Positions 1 through 5,874 of a stretch of DNA of 8,822 nucleotides are shown here, in pieces. The DNA comes from Bacillota bacterium (GTDB taxonomy: Bacteria; Bacillota; Clostridia; Acetivibrionales; DSM-1351). Where the stretch lies: contig JAEWAX010000114.1 of the NCBI GenBank assembly GCA_023391425.1, positions 1 to 8,822 on the forward strand, in the 5' to 3' direction. The notes below the pieces were generated by a model. That model was not told where the DNA came from and made no database searches. It worked only from the letters and a program-made list of their open reading frames with translations. Position numbers and translations under genes: made by a program. Each line of letters opens with the position of its first letter. The first letter of the stretch is position 1.

Positions 1-1
1 T

Positions 2-112
2 TCTCCAAATTATACTATCCATTGGAGTATCCTAATTATCTATTTTGTACTATTGTTATCTATTAGTTATATCGTTAGTTCTAATGCAAGAAGGATAAAT
101 GAGAATTATTAA
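2..112 (+). CDS. C-terminal tail of a membrane protein (5'-truncated)
   Basis: An open frame enters from the left edge and stops at TAA 110-112, giving 36 residues. It contains one hydrophobic stretch of about 17 residues (roughly SILIIYFVLLLSISYIV), followed by a short hydrophilic tail ending in NARRINENY. A final membrane helix followed by a basic tail fits the C-terminus of a polytopic membrane protein with its end in the cytoplasm. The family cannot be named from this fragment. It is convergent with lepA, and I see no clear intrinsic terminator after its stop. It could be a chance frame in AT-rich DNA, but the membrane-helix-plus-basic-tail pattern favours a real gene end. Confidence 0.45.
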   Translation, partial: SPNYTIHWSILIIYFVLLLSISYIVSSNARRINENY

Positions 113-198
113 CACAAGTCAAATACACCTGGGTCTAAATATTTAAAGGTTATGTTGCAAAACTAAATACAATATATGAGAAAAACTTATTGTTTAAA

Positions 199-503
199 TT
201 GTACGTGAGTACAACTTATACCAATGGGAAGCTCAGTTAAAAGTAATTGCTGAAATTGTAGGTGAAGCACAAGTGTTTTCGCCGTCAAAGCGATAGGACG
301 TCGCTTTGAGCAGCAACCCGAGACACGATGTCGAGTGTTCTGCGACGGGGAAAACGCTTGTGATGAACCAAGACTATTTCAGCAATTACTTTGCACTTTT
401 CAAGTATAAGTGCAACTAGGCTTCTGCCTGCGCCTATAGGCTTGGCACAAGCTAAGTTTTCTTTAGGAGCAATCCATTGATATAAGTTAGTACGGAAGTA
501 CTA
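199..503 (+). other. hairpin-dense non-coding region, candidate structured RNA
   Basis: The stretch 113-601 holds no convincing gene but is packed with stems. In order: TTGTAC/GTACAA with loop GTGA (199-214); the large element 240-392; TTGCACTT/AAGTGCAA with a 9-nt loop (391-415); AGGC/GCCT with loop TTCT (418-429); a stem built on CTTG/CAAG with loop GCA (437-454); and TAGTAC/GTACTA with loop GGAA (488-503). The two outermost 6-bp stems both carry GNRA tetraloops, a feature of folded RNA rather than random palindromes. The few imperfect pairs in the large stem are G·U if the plus strand is the RNA, but A·C on the other strand, which favours plus-strand transcription. No promoter is obvious. 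I do not recognise it as tmRNA, RNase P, 6S RNA or a group I or II intron core. Confidence 0.4.
240..392. repeat. 153-bp element with perfect 17-bp terminal inverted repeats and branched head
   Basis: Bases 240-256 (AAAGTAATTGCTGAAAT) are the exact reverse complement of 376-392. Inside lies a second stem, 268-286 (CACAAGTGTTTTCGCCGTC) against 344-362, with 18 of 19 positions paired including one T·G. This stem closes two hairpins: AAAGCGA/TCGCTTT at 287-307 with loop TAGGACG, and a GCAG/CTGC plus GACAC/GTGTT hairpin at 310-343. The head is visibly richer in G+C than the flanks. No coding frame of useful length lies inside and no target-site duplication is evident. It may be a MITE or other dispersed palindromic repeat, or the core of a structured RNA. 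Sequence alone cannot separate these. Confidence 0.55.
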
Positions 504-549
504 TTTAAACACAATCTTTGAACTATATTGTATTAGATTTTTGTGTTAC

Positions 550-568
550 TAATTTCACTATGAAATTA
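550..568 (-). terminator. weak hairpin downstream of lepA
   Basis: A perfect 8-bp stem (TAATTTCA/TGAAATTA) with a 3-nt loop lies about 35 bases past the lepA stop. It is AT-rich and lacks a good U tract on either strand, so it is at best a weak terminator or a stabiliser of the lepA 3' end. It is listed because no better terminator for lepA is visible before the hairpin cluster. Confidence 0.25.
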
Positions 569-601
569 TATTAACTCATTCTAATCACACTATTTCTAAT
601 T

Positions 602-2410
602 TTAATCCAACTTCAATACACTCATAAATGCCTCTTGTGGTACTTCTACTGAACCAACTTGACGCATTCTCTTCTTTCCTTCCTTCTGCTTCTCAAGTAG
701 CTTTCTCTTTCTGGTAATATCTCCACCGTAGCATTTAGCCAAAACGTCTTTTCTAAATGCCTTAACAGTTTCGCGGGCTATTATTTTGCCTCCTATACAT
801 GCCTGAATAGGTATTTCAAACATCTGTCTTGGAATTGATTCCTTTAGCTTTTCGGTCATTCTTCTTCCACGAGGAACAGACTTTTCTCTATGAACAATGA
901 AAGACAATGCATCTACTACCTCACCATTTAGCATTATATCAAGCTTTACAAGGTCTGATTCTCTGTAGCCTATAACCTCATAATCAAAGGAAGCATATCC
1001 CTTTGTTCTTGACTTAAGTGCATCAAAGAAGTCATATATAATCTCATTCAAAGGCATCTCATAAGTCAGCATAGTTCTTGTTGCATCAAGATATGACATA
1101 TCCTTAAATACGCCTCTTCTATCTTGAGAGAGTTCCATAATATTACCAACAAACTCAGTCGGAACCATAATAGTAGCCTTAACAATTGGCTCTTCCATCA
1201 TATCTATCTCTGTTAATGGAGGAAGATTTGTAGGATTATCTATCATTAATACTTCACCATTTGTAGTAGTAACCTTGTAAATAACACTAGGTGCAGTTGT
1301 TACCAAGTCAAAATTATATTCTCTTTCTAATCTCTCTTGAATAATCTCCATATGCAAAAGTCCAAGAAAGCCACATCTGAAACCGAAACCTAGTGCAACT
1401 GAAGATTCAGGTTCAAAGGTTAATGAAGCATCATTTAATTGTAGCTTTTCAAGAGCATCTCTGAGGTCTCCATATTTTGAGCCATCTGCCGGATAGATTC
1501 CGCAAAAAACCATGGAATTTACCTTTTTGTAGCCTGGCAATGGTTCTTTCGCAGGATTATCAACTAATGTTATAGTATCACCAACACGAGTGTCTCTTAC
1601 ATTTTTAATACTAGCTGCTATATACCCAACATCACCTGCTCTGAGTTCATTGGCAGGTGTAAGTCCACCTGGTTTCATGTAACCAATTTCATTTATCAGA
1701 AATTCTTTTTTGGTATACATCATTCGTATAGTATCTCCTGCTTTCACAGTACCTTCCTTAACTTGAATGTATACAATAACCCCCTTATAGCTATCATAAA
1801 AGGAATCAAAAATCAATGCTCTTAGTGGTGCGTTTTCATCTCCATTAGGGCAAGGAATCATATCGACAATTTTTTCTAATACTTCGTCAATATTTATACC
1901 ATTCTTAGCCGATATCATCGGTGCTTGAGATGCATCTAGACCGATAACATCTTCAATCTCCTGCTTCACTACTTCAGGCTGAGCACTTGGTAAGTCAATT
2001 TTATTTATTACGGGCATTACTTCAAGATTGTGATCTAGAGCCAAATAAACATTTGCTAAAGTCTGTGCCTCTATGCCTTGAGCCGCATCAACTACAAGTA
2101 TTGCTCCTTCGCAAGCAGCCAAACTTCTTGAAACCTCATAATTAAAGTCTACATGACCTGGCGTATCTATCAAATTATAAATATATTCATTACCATCAGA
2201 AGCTTTGTATACCATTCTTACTGCTTGTGCCTTAATGGTTATACCTCTTTCTCTTTCAATATCCATGTTATCTAAAACCTGCTCTTGCATTTCTCTAGAA
2301 GTGAGAACACCTGTCTTTTCTATTAATCTATCAGCGAGAGTAGATTTTCCATGGTCGATATGAGCAATTATGCAAAAATTTCTTATATATTTTTGTCTTT
2401 CACTTGGCAT
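602..2410 (-). CDS. lepA: elongation factor 4 (LepA), ribosome back-translocation GTPase
   Basis: A 602-residue translational GTPase, the normal full length for LepA/EF-4. This factor binds the ribosome and affects translocation and assembly of initiation complexes. The GTPase motifs are intact: G1 AHIDHGKST (16-24), G2 RGITIK (55-60), G3 DTPGH (82-86), G4 NKID (136-139) and G5 SAK (167-169). The C-terminal domain specific to LepA ends with the characteristic CYGGDITRKRKLLEKQKEGK stretch and VPQEAFMSVLKLD. The start is ATG 2410, because GGAGG lies 6 nt upstream. A TTG five codons earlier would place the Shine-Dalgarno sequence inside the gene. It follows spoIIP and a small membrane-protein gene on the same strand, but has its own promoter. 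hemW, which commonly follows lepA in Firmicutes, is not in the 600 bases downstream. Confidence 0.99.
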   Translation of the reverse strand: MPSERQKYIRNFCIIAHIDHGKSTLADRLIEKTGVLTSREMQEQVLDNMDIERERGITIKAQAVRMVYKASDGNEYIYNLIDTPGHVDFNYEVSRSLAACEGAILVVDAAQGIEAQTLANVYLALDHNLEVMPVINKIDLPSAQPEVVKQEIEDVIGLDASQAPMISAKNGINIDEVLEKIVDMIPCPNGDENAPLRALIFDSFYDSYKGVIVYIQVKEGTVKAGDTIRMMYTKKEFLINEIGYMKPGGLTPANELRAGDVGYIAASIKNVRDTRVGDTITLVDNPAKEPLPGYKKVNSMVFCGIYPADGSKYGDLRDALEKLQLNDASLTFEPESSVALGFGFRCGFLGLLHMEIIQERLEREYNFDLVTTAPSVIYKVTTTNGEVLMIDNPTNLPPLTEIDMMEEPIVKATIMVPTEFVGNIMELSQDRRGVFKDMSYLDATRTMLTYEMPLNEIIYDFFDALKSRTKGYASFDYEVIGYRESDLVKLDIMLNGEVVDALSFIVHREKSVPRGRRMTEKLKESIPRQMFEIPIQACIGGKIIARETVKAFRKDVLAKCYGGDITRKRKLLEKQKEGKKRMRQVGSVEVPQEAFMSVLKLD

Positions 2411-2487
2411 CCGTATCCTCCACAAGCTTTGTTAAGTAATCAATTAAATAGGATTGTCGACATTACATTATTATTTTGTCATTCTTG

Positions 2488-2515
2488 ATTATACCATATC
2501 ATTGTAAAGGTGCAA
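2488..2515 (-). promoter_or_regulatory. sigma-A promoter of lepA
   Basis: On the minus strand a TTGCAC -35 (2515-2510) and a perfect TATAAT -10 (2493-2488) are separated by 16 bp, and the -10 is extended by an upstream TGG. Transcription would start near 2481, leaving a leader of about 70 nt before the lepA ATG. The site lies between the small membrane-protein gene and lepA, so lepA can be expressed independently of spoIIP, as expected for a vegetative gene behind a sporulation gene. Confidence 0.8.
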
Positions 2516-2539
2516 GATGGTTATTTAAACATATATATG

Positions 2540-2821
2540 TTAATTTACTATATTAAAATGAGACTTTAAATTGTTTATATCCCTCATAATATATTTCAAA
2601 TTTAAAGTAAACCTACTATTTAATACCTTAACCTGATATATATCTGTATCAGAACTTTCAATTTGGAAAAGTTCAATACGAGGCTCACCATACATTATAT
2701 AGCTTTTATTTAAATCTACTATAATTAAACCCGAACAAAGTACTATTACAAATAACATTAAAACTATTAATATCTTTAATTTATATATTCTCTGCTGTCT
2801 AAATCTGGTTTTTCTAGTCAA
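2540..2821 (-). CDS. small single-pass membrane protein of unknown function
   Basis: Encodes about 93 residues. The N-terminus is short and strongly basic (TRKTRFRQQRIYKLK), followed by one membrane helix at about residues 17-36 (ILIVLMLFVIVLCSGLIIV). A roughly 57-residue extracytoplasmic part carries mixed charge and no cysteines. By the positive-inside rule the tail lies outside the membrane. I favour the TTG start at 2821, because GGAGGT sits 4-5 nt upstream. The in-frame ATG at 2833 and GTG at 2839 would place that ribosome-binding site inside or before codon 3. It lies between spoIIP and lepA, after the spoIIP hairpin, and no terminator separates it from lepA. I do not recognise a family. 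Its position suggests, but does not prove, a sporulation or envelope role. Confidence 0.7.
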   Translation of the reverse strand: MTRKTRFRQQRIYKLKILIVLMLFVIVLCSGLIIVDLNKSYIMYGEPRIELFQIESSDTDIYQVKVLNSRFTLNLKYIMRDINNLKSHFNIVN

Positions 2822-2854
2822 AATAACCTCCATAAGCACATTAGCCTCATTGTT

Positions 2855-2880
2855 TATGCATATATCCTATGCATATATCC
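2855..2880. repeat. two tandem copies of a 13-bp unit
   Basis: TATGCATATATCC occurs twice back to back (2855-2867 and 2868-2880), about 35-60 bases upstream of the small membrane-protein start. On the minus strand each copy reads GGATATATGCATA. Its place in the promoter/leader zone could mean a regulator site or a slippage-prone stretch. An ATA element near 2890 followed 18 bp later by CATAGGAT loosely resembles a sigma-E promoter (ATA, 16-18 bp, CATACA-T), but the -10 match is poor. Confidence 0.55.
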
Positions 2881-2952
2881 TTTGATAAATATTTTTGACA
2901 TAGCAGAATCTTTTTAGTCAACAAATAAATCTATTGCATCTATGAACATTAT

Positions 2953-3027
2953 GGGGCTGCTGAAAAAACTAACGCCAAATACAAATGTGTTTAAAAATAT
3001 TGTATTTGGTTATTTTTCAACAACCCC
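2953..3027 (-). terminator. long hairpin after spoIIP, terminator or IS-derived palindrome
   Basis: A 75-nt near-perfect inverted repeat starts about 40 bases past the spoIIP stop. GGGGCTGCTGAAAAA (2953-2967) faces TTTTTCAACAACCCC (3013-3027), and CCAAATACAA (2975-2984) faces TTGTATTTGG (3000-3009), leaving a loop of about 15 nt. The two imperfect positions are C·A on the plus strand but G·U on the minus strand, so the structure pairs fully as a spoIIP transcript. There is no U run after the stem, so it may work as an mRNA-stabilising or processing hairpin rather than a classical terminator. The GGGG-CTGCTGAAAAA ends also look like insertion-sequence terminal repeats, so a tiny MITE is an alternative. 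No target-site duplication is clear. Confidence 0.6.
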
Positions 3028-3067
3028 TTTGTTGATTATCTTGACCTGATTATCAAGCAAAGCTACT

Positions 3068-4366
3068 TTACTTGTTTTTATAAATAACATCATTAATTGC
3101 TTGTGCTAAGTAGTTTGTACTTCTGACACATTCATCAATAACGTTGCCATCTCCACCAATTTCTATAATTACTGAACCATTTGTCAGATGCTGATTATAC
3201 CTTTTCTGACTTAAGTATATAGGTTTAGCAACACCTGGACAAATTTCATTTAACCGGGCTTGAATCTTGACAGCCAGCTTTAGATTATCTCTCCATTTTG
3301 GATTGCTAAGCTTTGAATCAGTTCCAATTACAAACATTATCTGTGCAACATTTTTACCATTTATATTTTTAACAACTCTTAGCTTATCATCACCTGCTGC
3401 ATCTCTATGTAAATCTATTGTCATCTTTAACGATGAATATTTATCTACATAGTTTGTTAATGTTTTAAGTGAGCTAACATATGAACTGTTATAGTCTTTA
3501 TCGTGTATAGTTGTATCGTGAAGTACATTTATATTATATTTTTTGAGATTACTTATAAGTGCATCCCCTACTCTAACTACGTTATATCTATTATCTGAGG
3601 TCCTTGATAAAACACTCCTCATTGTCAGTTCGTTAATATTTTTTAAATAGCTTTCTGTAGTATGAGTATGGTATACAAGTATTTGAGGACCTTTTTTAAT
3701 CGATGTAAGTTTTAGAGGTTCATTTAGTAGCTTATTAATATCTATACTGTATTTTGTTTGATTTATAACGTTAATTTTTCCATTGGAAACAACAGGATTG
3801 TTCTTTATTTCTGAATCCTCTACATCACCCTCAAAGGTTATACTGCTAGAAACCTCTTTTAGGGTGCTACTCTTTGTATTTGAATTTATTTTATTATTGA
3901 TCTGTATCATGGATTTTTGTAATTTGTCTTCAACCTCTTGAAGTTTTTGATCTGCAATTGCCTTTTGTGATAGCTCCTGTTGCTTTTTTTGCGCGACATA
4001 TTCTGGATACTGTTTATCATAAAATGTTTCAAAATATGGGTGGTTTGCATTAACTATGGTTATCGGATTATATCTATCCATACCAAATATCTTGAATAGT
4101 AAATCATTTAAGGAATCTAACACCTCATAATTATCTGACAGCTTAGAATCTATAGCCTTAACTACTGTGTTTGACTGGGCAGTATCGTAATTATGGGATT
4201 GCACTTTAGTACTAACTTCATTTGATATTTTAAATGCTAAGCCACCCAATAGAATTCCTGCAAACGCACATAAAATTATAGGTAGCTTTGTCAGATTGCT
4301 CTTGGCGCTACCAATATTTGAAGTGTTATATATGGTACTCCTCTGAATTCTTGCAATTTCTCTCAT
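3068..4366 (-). CDS. spoIIP: stage II sporulation protein P (SpoIIP), peptidoglycan amidase/endopeptidase
   Basis: A 432-residue protein of the SpoIIP family. In the mother cell SpoIIP cleaves septal peptidoglycan with SpoIID and SpoIIM, driving engulfment of the forespore. A membrane helix lies at about residues 28-46 near the N-terminus. A charged, Gln/Lys-rich probable coiled coil spans about 123-160. The catalytic domain fills the C-terminal half, with the signature YHTHTTESY (232-240), DLHRDA (318-323) and IIEIGGDGN (400-408), which hold the expected metal and catalytic residues. The start is the ATG at 4366: GGAGG lies 5 nt upstream, whereas the ATG four codons earlier overlaps that ribosome-binding site. 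gpr, the usual upstream neighbour in many Clostridia, is replaced here by a divergent zinc-ribbon gene. Confidence 0.97.
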   Translation of the reverse strand: MREIARIQRSTIYNTSNIGSAKSNLTKLPIILCAFAGILLGGLAFKISNEVSTKVQSHNYDTAQSNTVVKAIDSKLSDNYEVLDSLNDLLFKIFGMDRYNPITIVNANHPYFETFYDKQYPEYVAQKKQQELSQKAIADQKLQEVEDKLQKSMIQINNKINSNTKSSTLKEVSSSITFEGDVEDSEIKNNPVVSNGKINVINQTKYSIDINKLLNEPLKLTSIKKGPQILVYHTHTTESYLKNINELTMRSVLSRTSDNRYNVVRVGDALISNLKKYNINVLHDTTIHDKDYNSSYVSSLKTLTNYVDKYSSLKMTIDLHRDAAGDDKLRVVKNINGKNVAQIMFVIGTDSKLSNPKWRDNLKLAVKIQARLNEICPGVAKPIYLSQKRYNQHLTNGSVIIEIGGDGNVIDECVRSTNYLAQAINDVIYKNK

Positions 4367-4436
4367 AGTAACCTCCATTTTGTCTTGCTTTAATATCCTG
4401 TATTAGAACAAAACTGATATAAAAACTATATTCAGA

Positions 4437-4466
4437 TTTATAAAAAAATATAACTAGCTTGTACAA
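4437..4466 (-). promoter_or_regulatory. candidate promoter of spoIIP
   Basis: On the minus strand TTGTAC (4466-4461) and TATAAA (4442-4437) are 18 bp apart, a reasonable sigma-A-type match about 70 nt before the spoIIP start. In Bacillus spoIIP is read by sigma-E. I found no good sigma-E match (ATA, 16-18 bp, CATACA-T) at a sensible place, so the factor used here is uncertain. AT-rich DNA makes chance matches likely. Confidence 0.35.
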
Positions 4467-4617
4467 AACATAAGTATTGTAAAAATATTAAATCGCTTTT
4501 TTGGGAAATATTGTAATATTATTTAGTAACTAATTTTTTTGAACTTTTTGTTCTCAAAACAGGTACAAATTTCATATATCTAAGAATATACTTATTCTAG
4601 AAATGGGGGAAAGAACA

Positions 4618-4818
4618 TTGAATTTTCACACAATTAAGTGCTGTATGTGTAATAGTGTACTACTAAATCTTCCTAAAGAGGAACTTGATCGTTTGAATAG
4701 TCTTACATTTAGATGTGAAAGCTGTGGACATAAACTAATTTTAAACGGGACAACAGTTACAAGCGTAATAAGTCCAGACCCTATACATAATTTCTTTAAA
4801 TATGATTTTAACGTATAA
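4618..4818 (+). CDS. small zinc-ribbon protein of unknown function
   Basis: Encodes about 66 residues with two CxxC knuckles, KCCMC and RCESCGH, 21 residues apart. This is the layout of a C4 zinc ribbon. The body between the knuckles is leucine- and acid-rich (LPKEELDRLNSLTF), and the tail is short and aromatic. Such mini-ribbons bind zinc and often contact nucleic acid or a partner protein, but nothing here fixes a function. I prefer the TTG start at 4618, with GGGGGA 7 nt upstream. The in-frame ATG at 4603 has no Shine-Dalgarno sequence and would add five residues. The gene is divergent from spoIIP and ends just before a strong terminator, so it is probably a single-gene unit. Confidence 0.75.
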   Translation: MNFHTIKCCMCNSVLLNLPKEELDRLNSLTFRCESCGHKLILNGTTVTSVISPDPIHNFFKYDFNV

Positions 4819-4896
4819 TGGAATCAAGTAATTATTATTTTCAGTAATATAACTGATACAAAAAATTTAAGATTGTTATAGAAATATATTTAATTT

Positions 4897-4936
4897 AAGA
4901 AGAGGATTCTCAAGCTAAGTTGAGAGTCCTCTTCTT
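4897..4936 (+). terminator. strong intrinsic terminator after the zinc-ribbon gene
   Basis: A 17-bp stem pairs 4897-4913 with 4920-4936. Only one T·G interrupts it, the loop is GCTAAG, and TTATT follows. The lower part, AAGAAGAGGA/TCCTCTTCTT, is perfect. It ends plus-strand transcription about 80 bases past the zinc-ribbon stop. The stem could also act weakly on the minus strand. Confidence 0.88.
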
Positions 4937-4962
4937 TATTCATCAGATTCTTATCTCCAATA

Positions 4963-5103
4963 TTACTCTATCTTCTTAAGTAGAAGATAAACTCCTGGAT
5001 TGCTATATCTAATACTCGCTGGGAGCATAACCACATCCCTCTGGATCTTTGATATATCTTTATCACATGTCTTGGTTTTCCTGAAAGTCATCGCCAATAT
5101 CAT
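4963..5103 (-). CDS. possible 46-residue ORF or gene remnant
   Basis: A minus-strand frame from ATG 5103 to TAA 4963 encodes a mixed, non-repetitive peptide starting MILAMTFRKTKTCDKD and ending SNPGVYLLLKKIE. A second ATG at 5091 would give 42 residues. It is somewhat less AT-rich than the DNA around it and its composition looks protein-like, unlike most random frames here. No good ribosome-binding site precedes either ATG, so it may be the remnant of a larger decayed gene rather than a working one. I do not recognise the sequence. It fills most of the 4940-5150 gap, and I see nothing else there. Confidence 0.25.
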   Translation of the reverse strand: MILAMTFRKTKTCDKDISKIQRDVVMLPASIRYSNPGVYLLLKKIE

Positions 5104-5151
5104 CTACTTGTACTCTTTATATAGTGTAAATTTAGGATTGAACCATATAAA

Positions 5152-5168
5152 TTGACCTTTTAGGTAAA
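5152..5168. promoter_or_regulatory. TetR-type operator 1 (overlaps -35 and spacer)
   Basis: TTGACCTTTTAGGTAAA is a 17-bp palindrome of the form TTnACCTAnTAGGTnAA with one mismatch. It covers the whole -35 hexamer, so a bound repressor would block RNA polymerase. It differs from operator 2 at only one base across 19 bp. The natural binder is the TetR-family protein encoded 65 bases downstream (inference). Confidence 0.8.
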
Positions 5169-5180
5169 TAGCAGTATAAT
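5152..5180 (+). promoter_or_regulatory. sigma-A promoter of the TetR-EFR1 operon
   Basis: TTGACC (5152-5157) and a perfect TATAAT (5175-5180) are separated by exactly 17 bp, close to the sigma-A consensus. Transcription should begin near 5187, leaving a leader of about 46 nt before the TetR ATG. The -35 and most of the spacer lie inside the first palindromic operator. Confidence 0.9.
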
Positions 5181-5184
5181 GATG

Positions 5185-5201
5185 TTGACCTATTAGGTAA
5201 A
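5185..5201. promoter_or_regulatory. TetR-type operator 2 (over the transcription start)
   Basis: TTGACCTATTAGGTAAA is a perfect match to TTnACCTAnTAGGTnAA. It begins 5 bp after the -10 and covers the predicted start site. Its centre is 33 bp from that of operator 1, about three helical turns, so two dimers could sit on the same face of the DNA. Confidence 0.85.
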
Positions 5202-5232
5202 TATAAAACATATATATAAGGAGGTATCACAC

Positions 5233-5868
5233 ATGTCTACTAAATTGCTGGATTTAGAGCCGCAAAGACGTGATGCTATTTTGAATGCAGCTTTGAAAGA
5301 GTTTGCATTAAGAGGATTTGATAATGCTTCTACAAATGTAATTGCAAAAGAAGCTGGAATTTCCAAAGCTCTGATGTTTCATTATATAAATAACAAGCAA
5401 GAACTTTTTCTATTTGTATACGACTACTTCACCGACCTTCTAGATAAAGAATACTTTAAGTTAATGGATTTTAGCGTGAAAGATATTTTTGATAGGTTGC
5501 GTCAATCATATCTTCTCCAAATTGAATTGTTAAAAAGGTATCCTTGGATTTTTGAGTTTAACAAACTCTCTATAGTGACCAATTCTAATGAGGTAAATAA
5601 AGAACTCAAAGAAAGAGCTGGCAAAAATCAATCGTCATGTTACCATCAAATATTTGATATGATAGATGAATCTAAATTTAGAGTCAGTCTGGATATTGAA
5701 AAGTGCAAACAGTTTATTTTTTGGTCTAATATTGGTTTTACTAATCAAATATTAGATGATATCCGAAATTCAGAAGCTCCCCGATTAGACTATAGTCTTA
5801 TTATTACAAGACTTGATGAATATTTTGAGGAACTTAAAAAAATTTTCTATAAGTCAAGCGAGGAGTAG
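5233..5868 (+). CDS. TetR/AcrR-family transcriptional regulator
   Basis: A 211-residue protein of normal TetR length. The N-terminal DNA-binding domain is clear: RRDAILNAALKEFALRGFD (12-30), then the helix-turn-helix STNVIAKEAGISKALMFHYI (33-52) and the usual NKQELF. The C-terminal ligand/dimer domain is rich in aromatic and acidic residues and gives no hint of the ligand. The start is ATG 5233, with a perfect AAGGAGGT 7 nt upstream. It is the first gene of a two-gene operon. Its stop is 6 nt from the next ATG, and its last codons carry the AGGAG for that gene, so translation is probably coupled. Two palindromes in its own promoter point to autorepression relieved by an unknown signal, perhaps redox or a small toxic compound. 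Confidence 0.95.
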   Translation: MSTKLLDLEPQRRDAILNAALKEFALRGFDNASTNVIAKEAGISKALMFHYINNKQELFLFVYDYFTDLLDKEYFKLMDFSVKDIFDRLRQSYLLQIELLKRYPWIFEFNKLSIVTNSNEVNKELKERAGKNQSSCYHQIFDMIDESKFRVSLDIEKCKQFIFWSNIGFTNQILDDIRNSEAPRLDYSLIITRLDEYFEELKKIFYKSSEE

Positions 5869-5874
5869 ATTCAT

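Noticed and set aside
240..503. Group I/II intron, tmRNA, 6S or RNase P RNA as an explanation for the hairpin cluster
   Set aside because: I looked for a group II domain V, group I core motifs and tmRNA-type ends and found none.
2411..2425. Five-codon N-terminal extension of LepA from a TTG
   Set aside because: The GGAGG ribosome-binding site lies within this extension and the ATG at 2410 is properly spaced after it.
2529..2540. ACATATATATGT palindrome at the end of the small membrane-protein gene
   Set aside because: A simple AT-dinucleotide palindrome without loop or U tract; not a credible terminator or operator.
3031..3059. GATTATC direct repeat and CTTGA/TCAAG inverted repeat just after spoIIP
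   Set aside because: Short, AT-rich and not extendable; likely chance next to the real 75-nt hairpin.
3267..3452. Plus-strand 61-codon open frame inside spoIIP
   Set aside because: It lies wholly antisense to the conserved SpoIIP catalytic domain, has no ribosome-binding site and no recognisable protein features.
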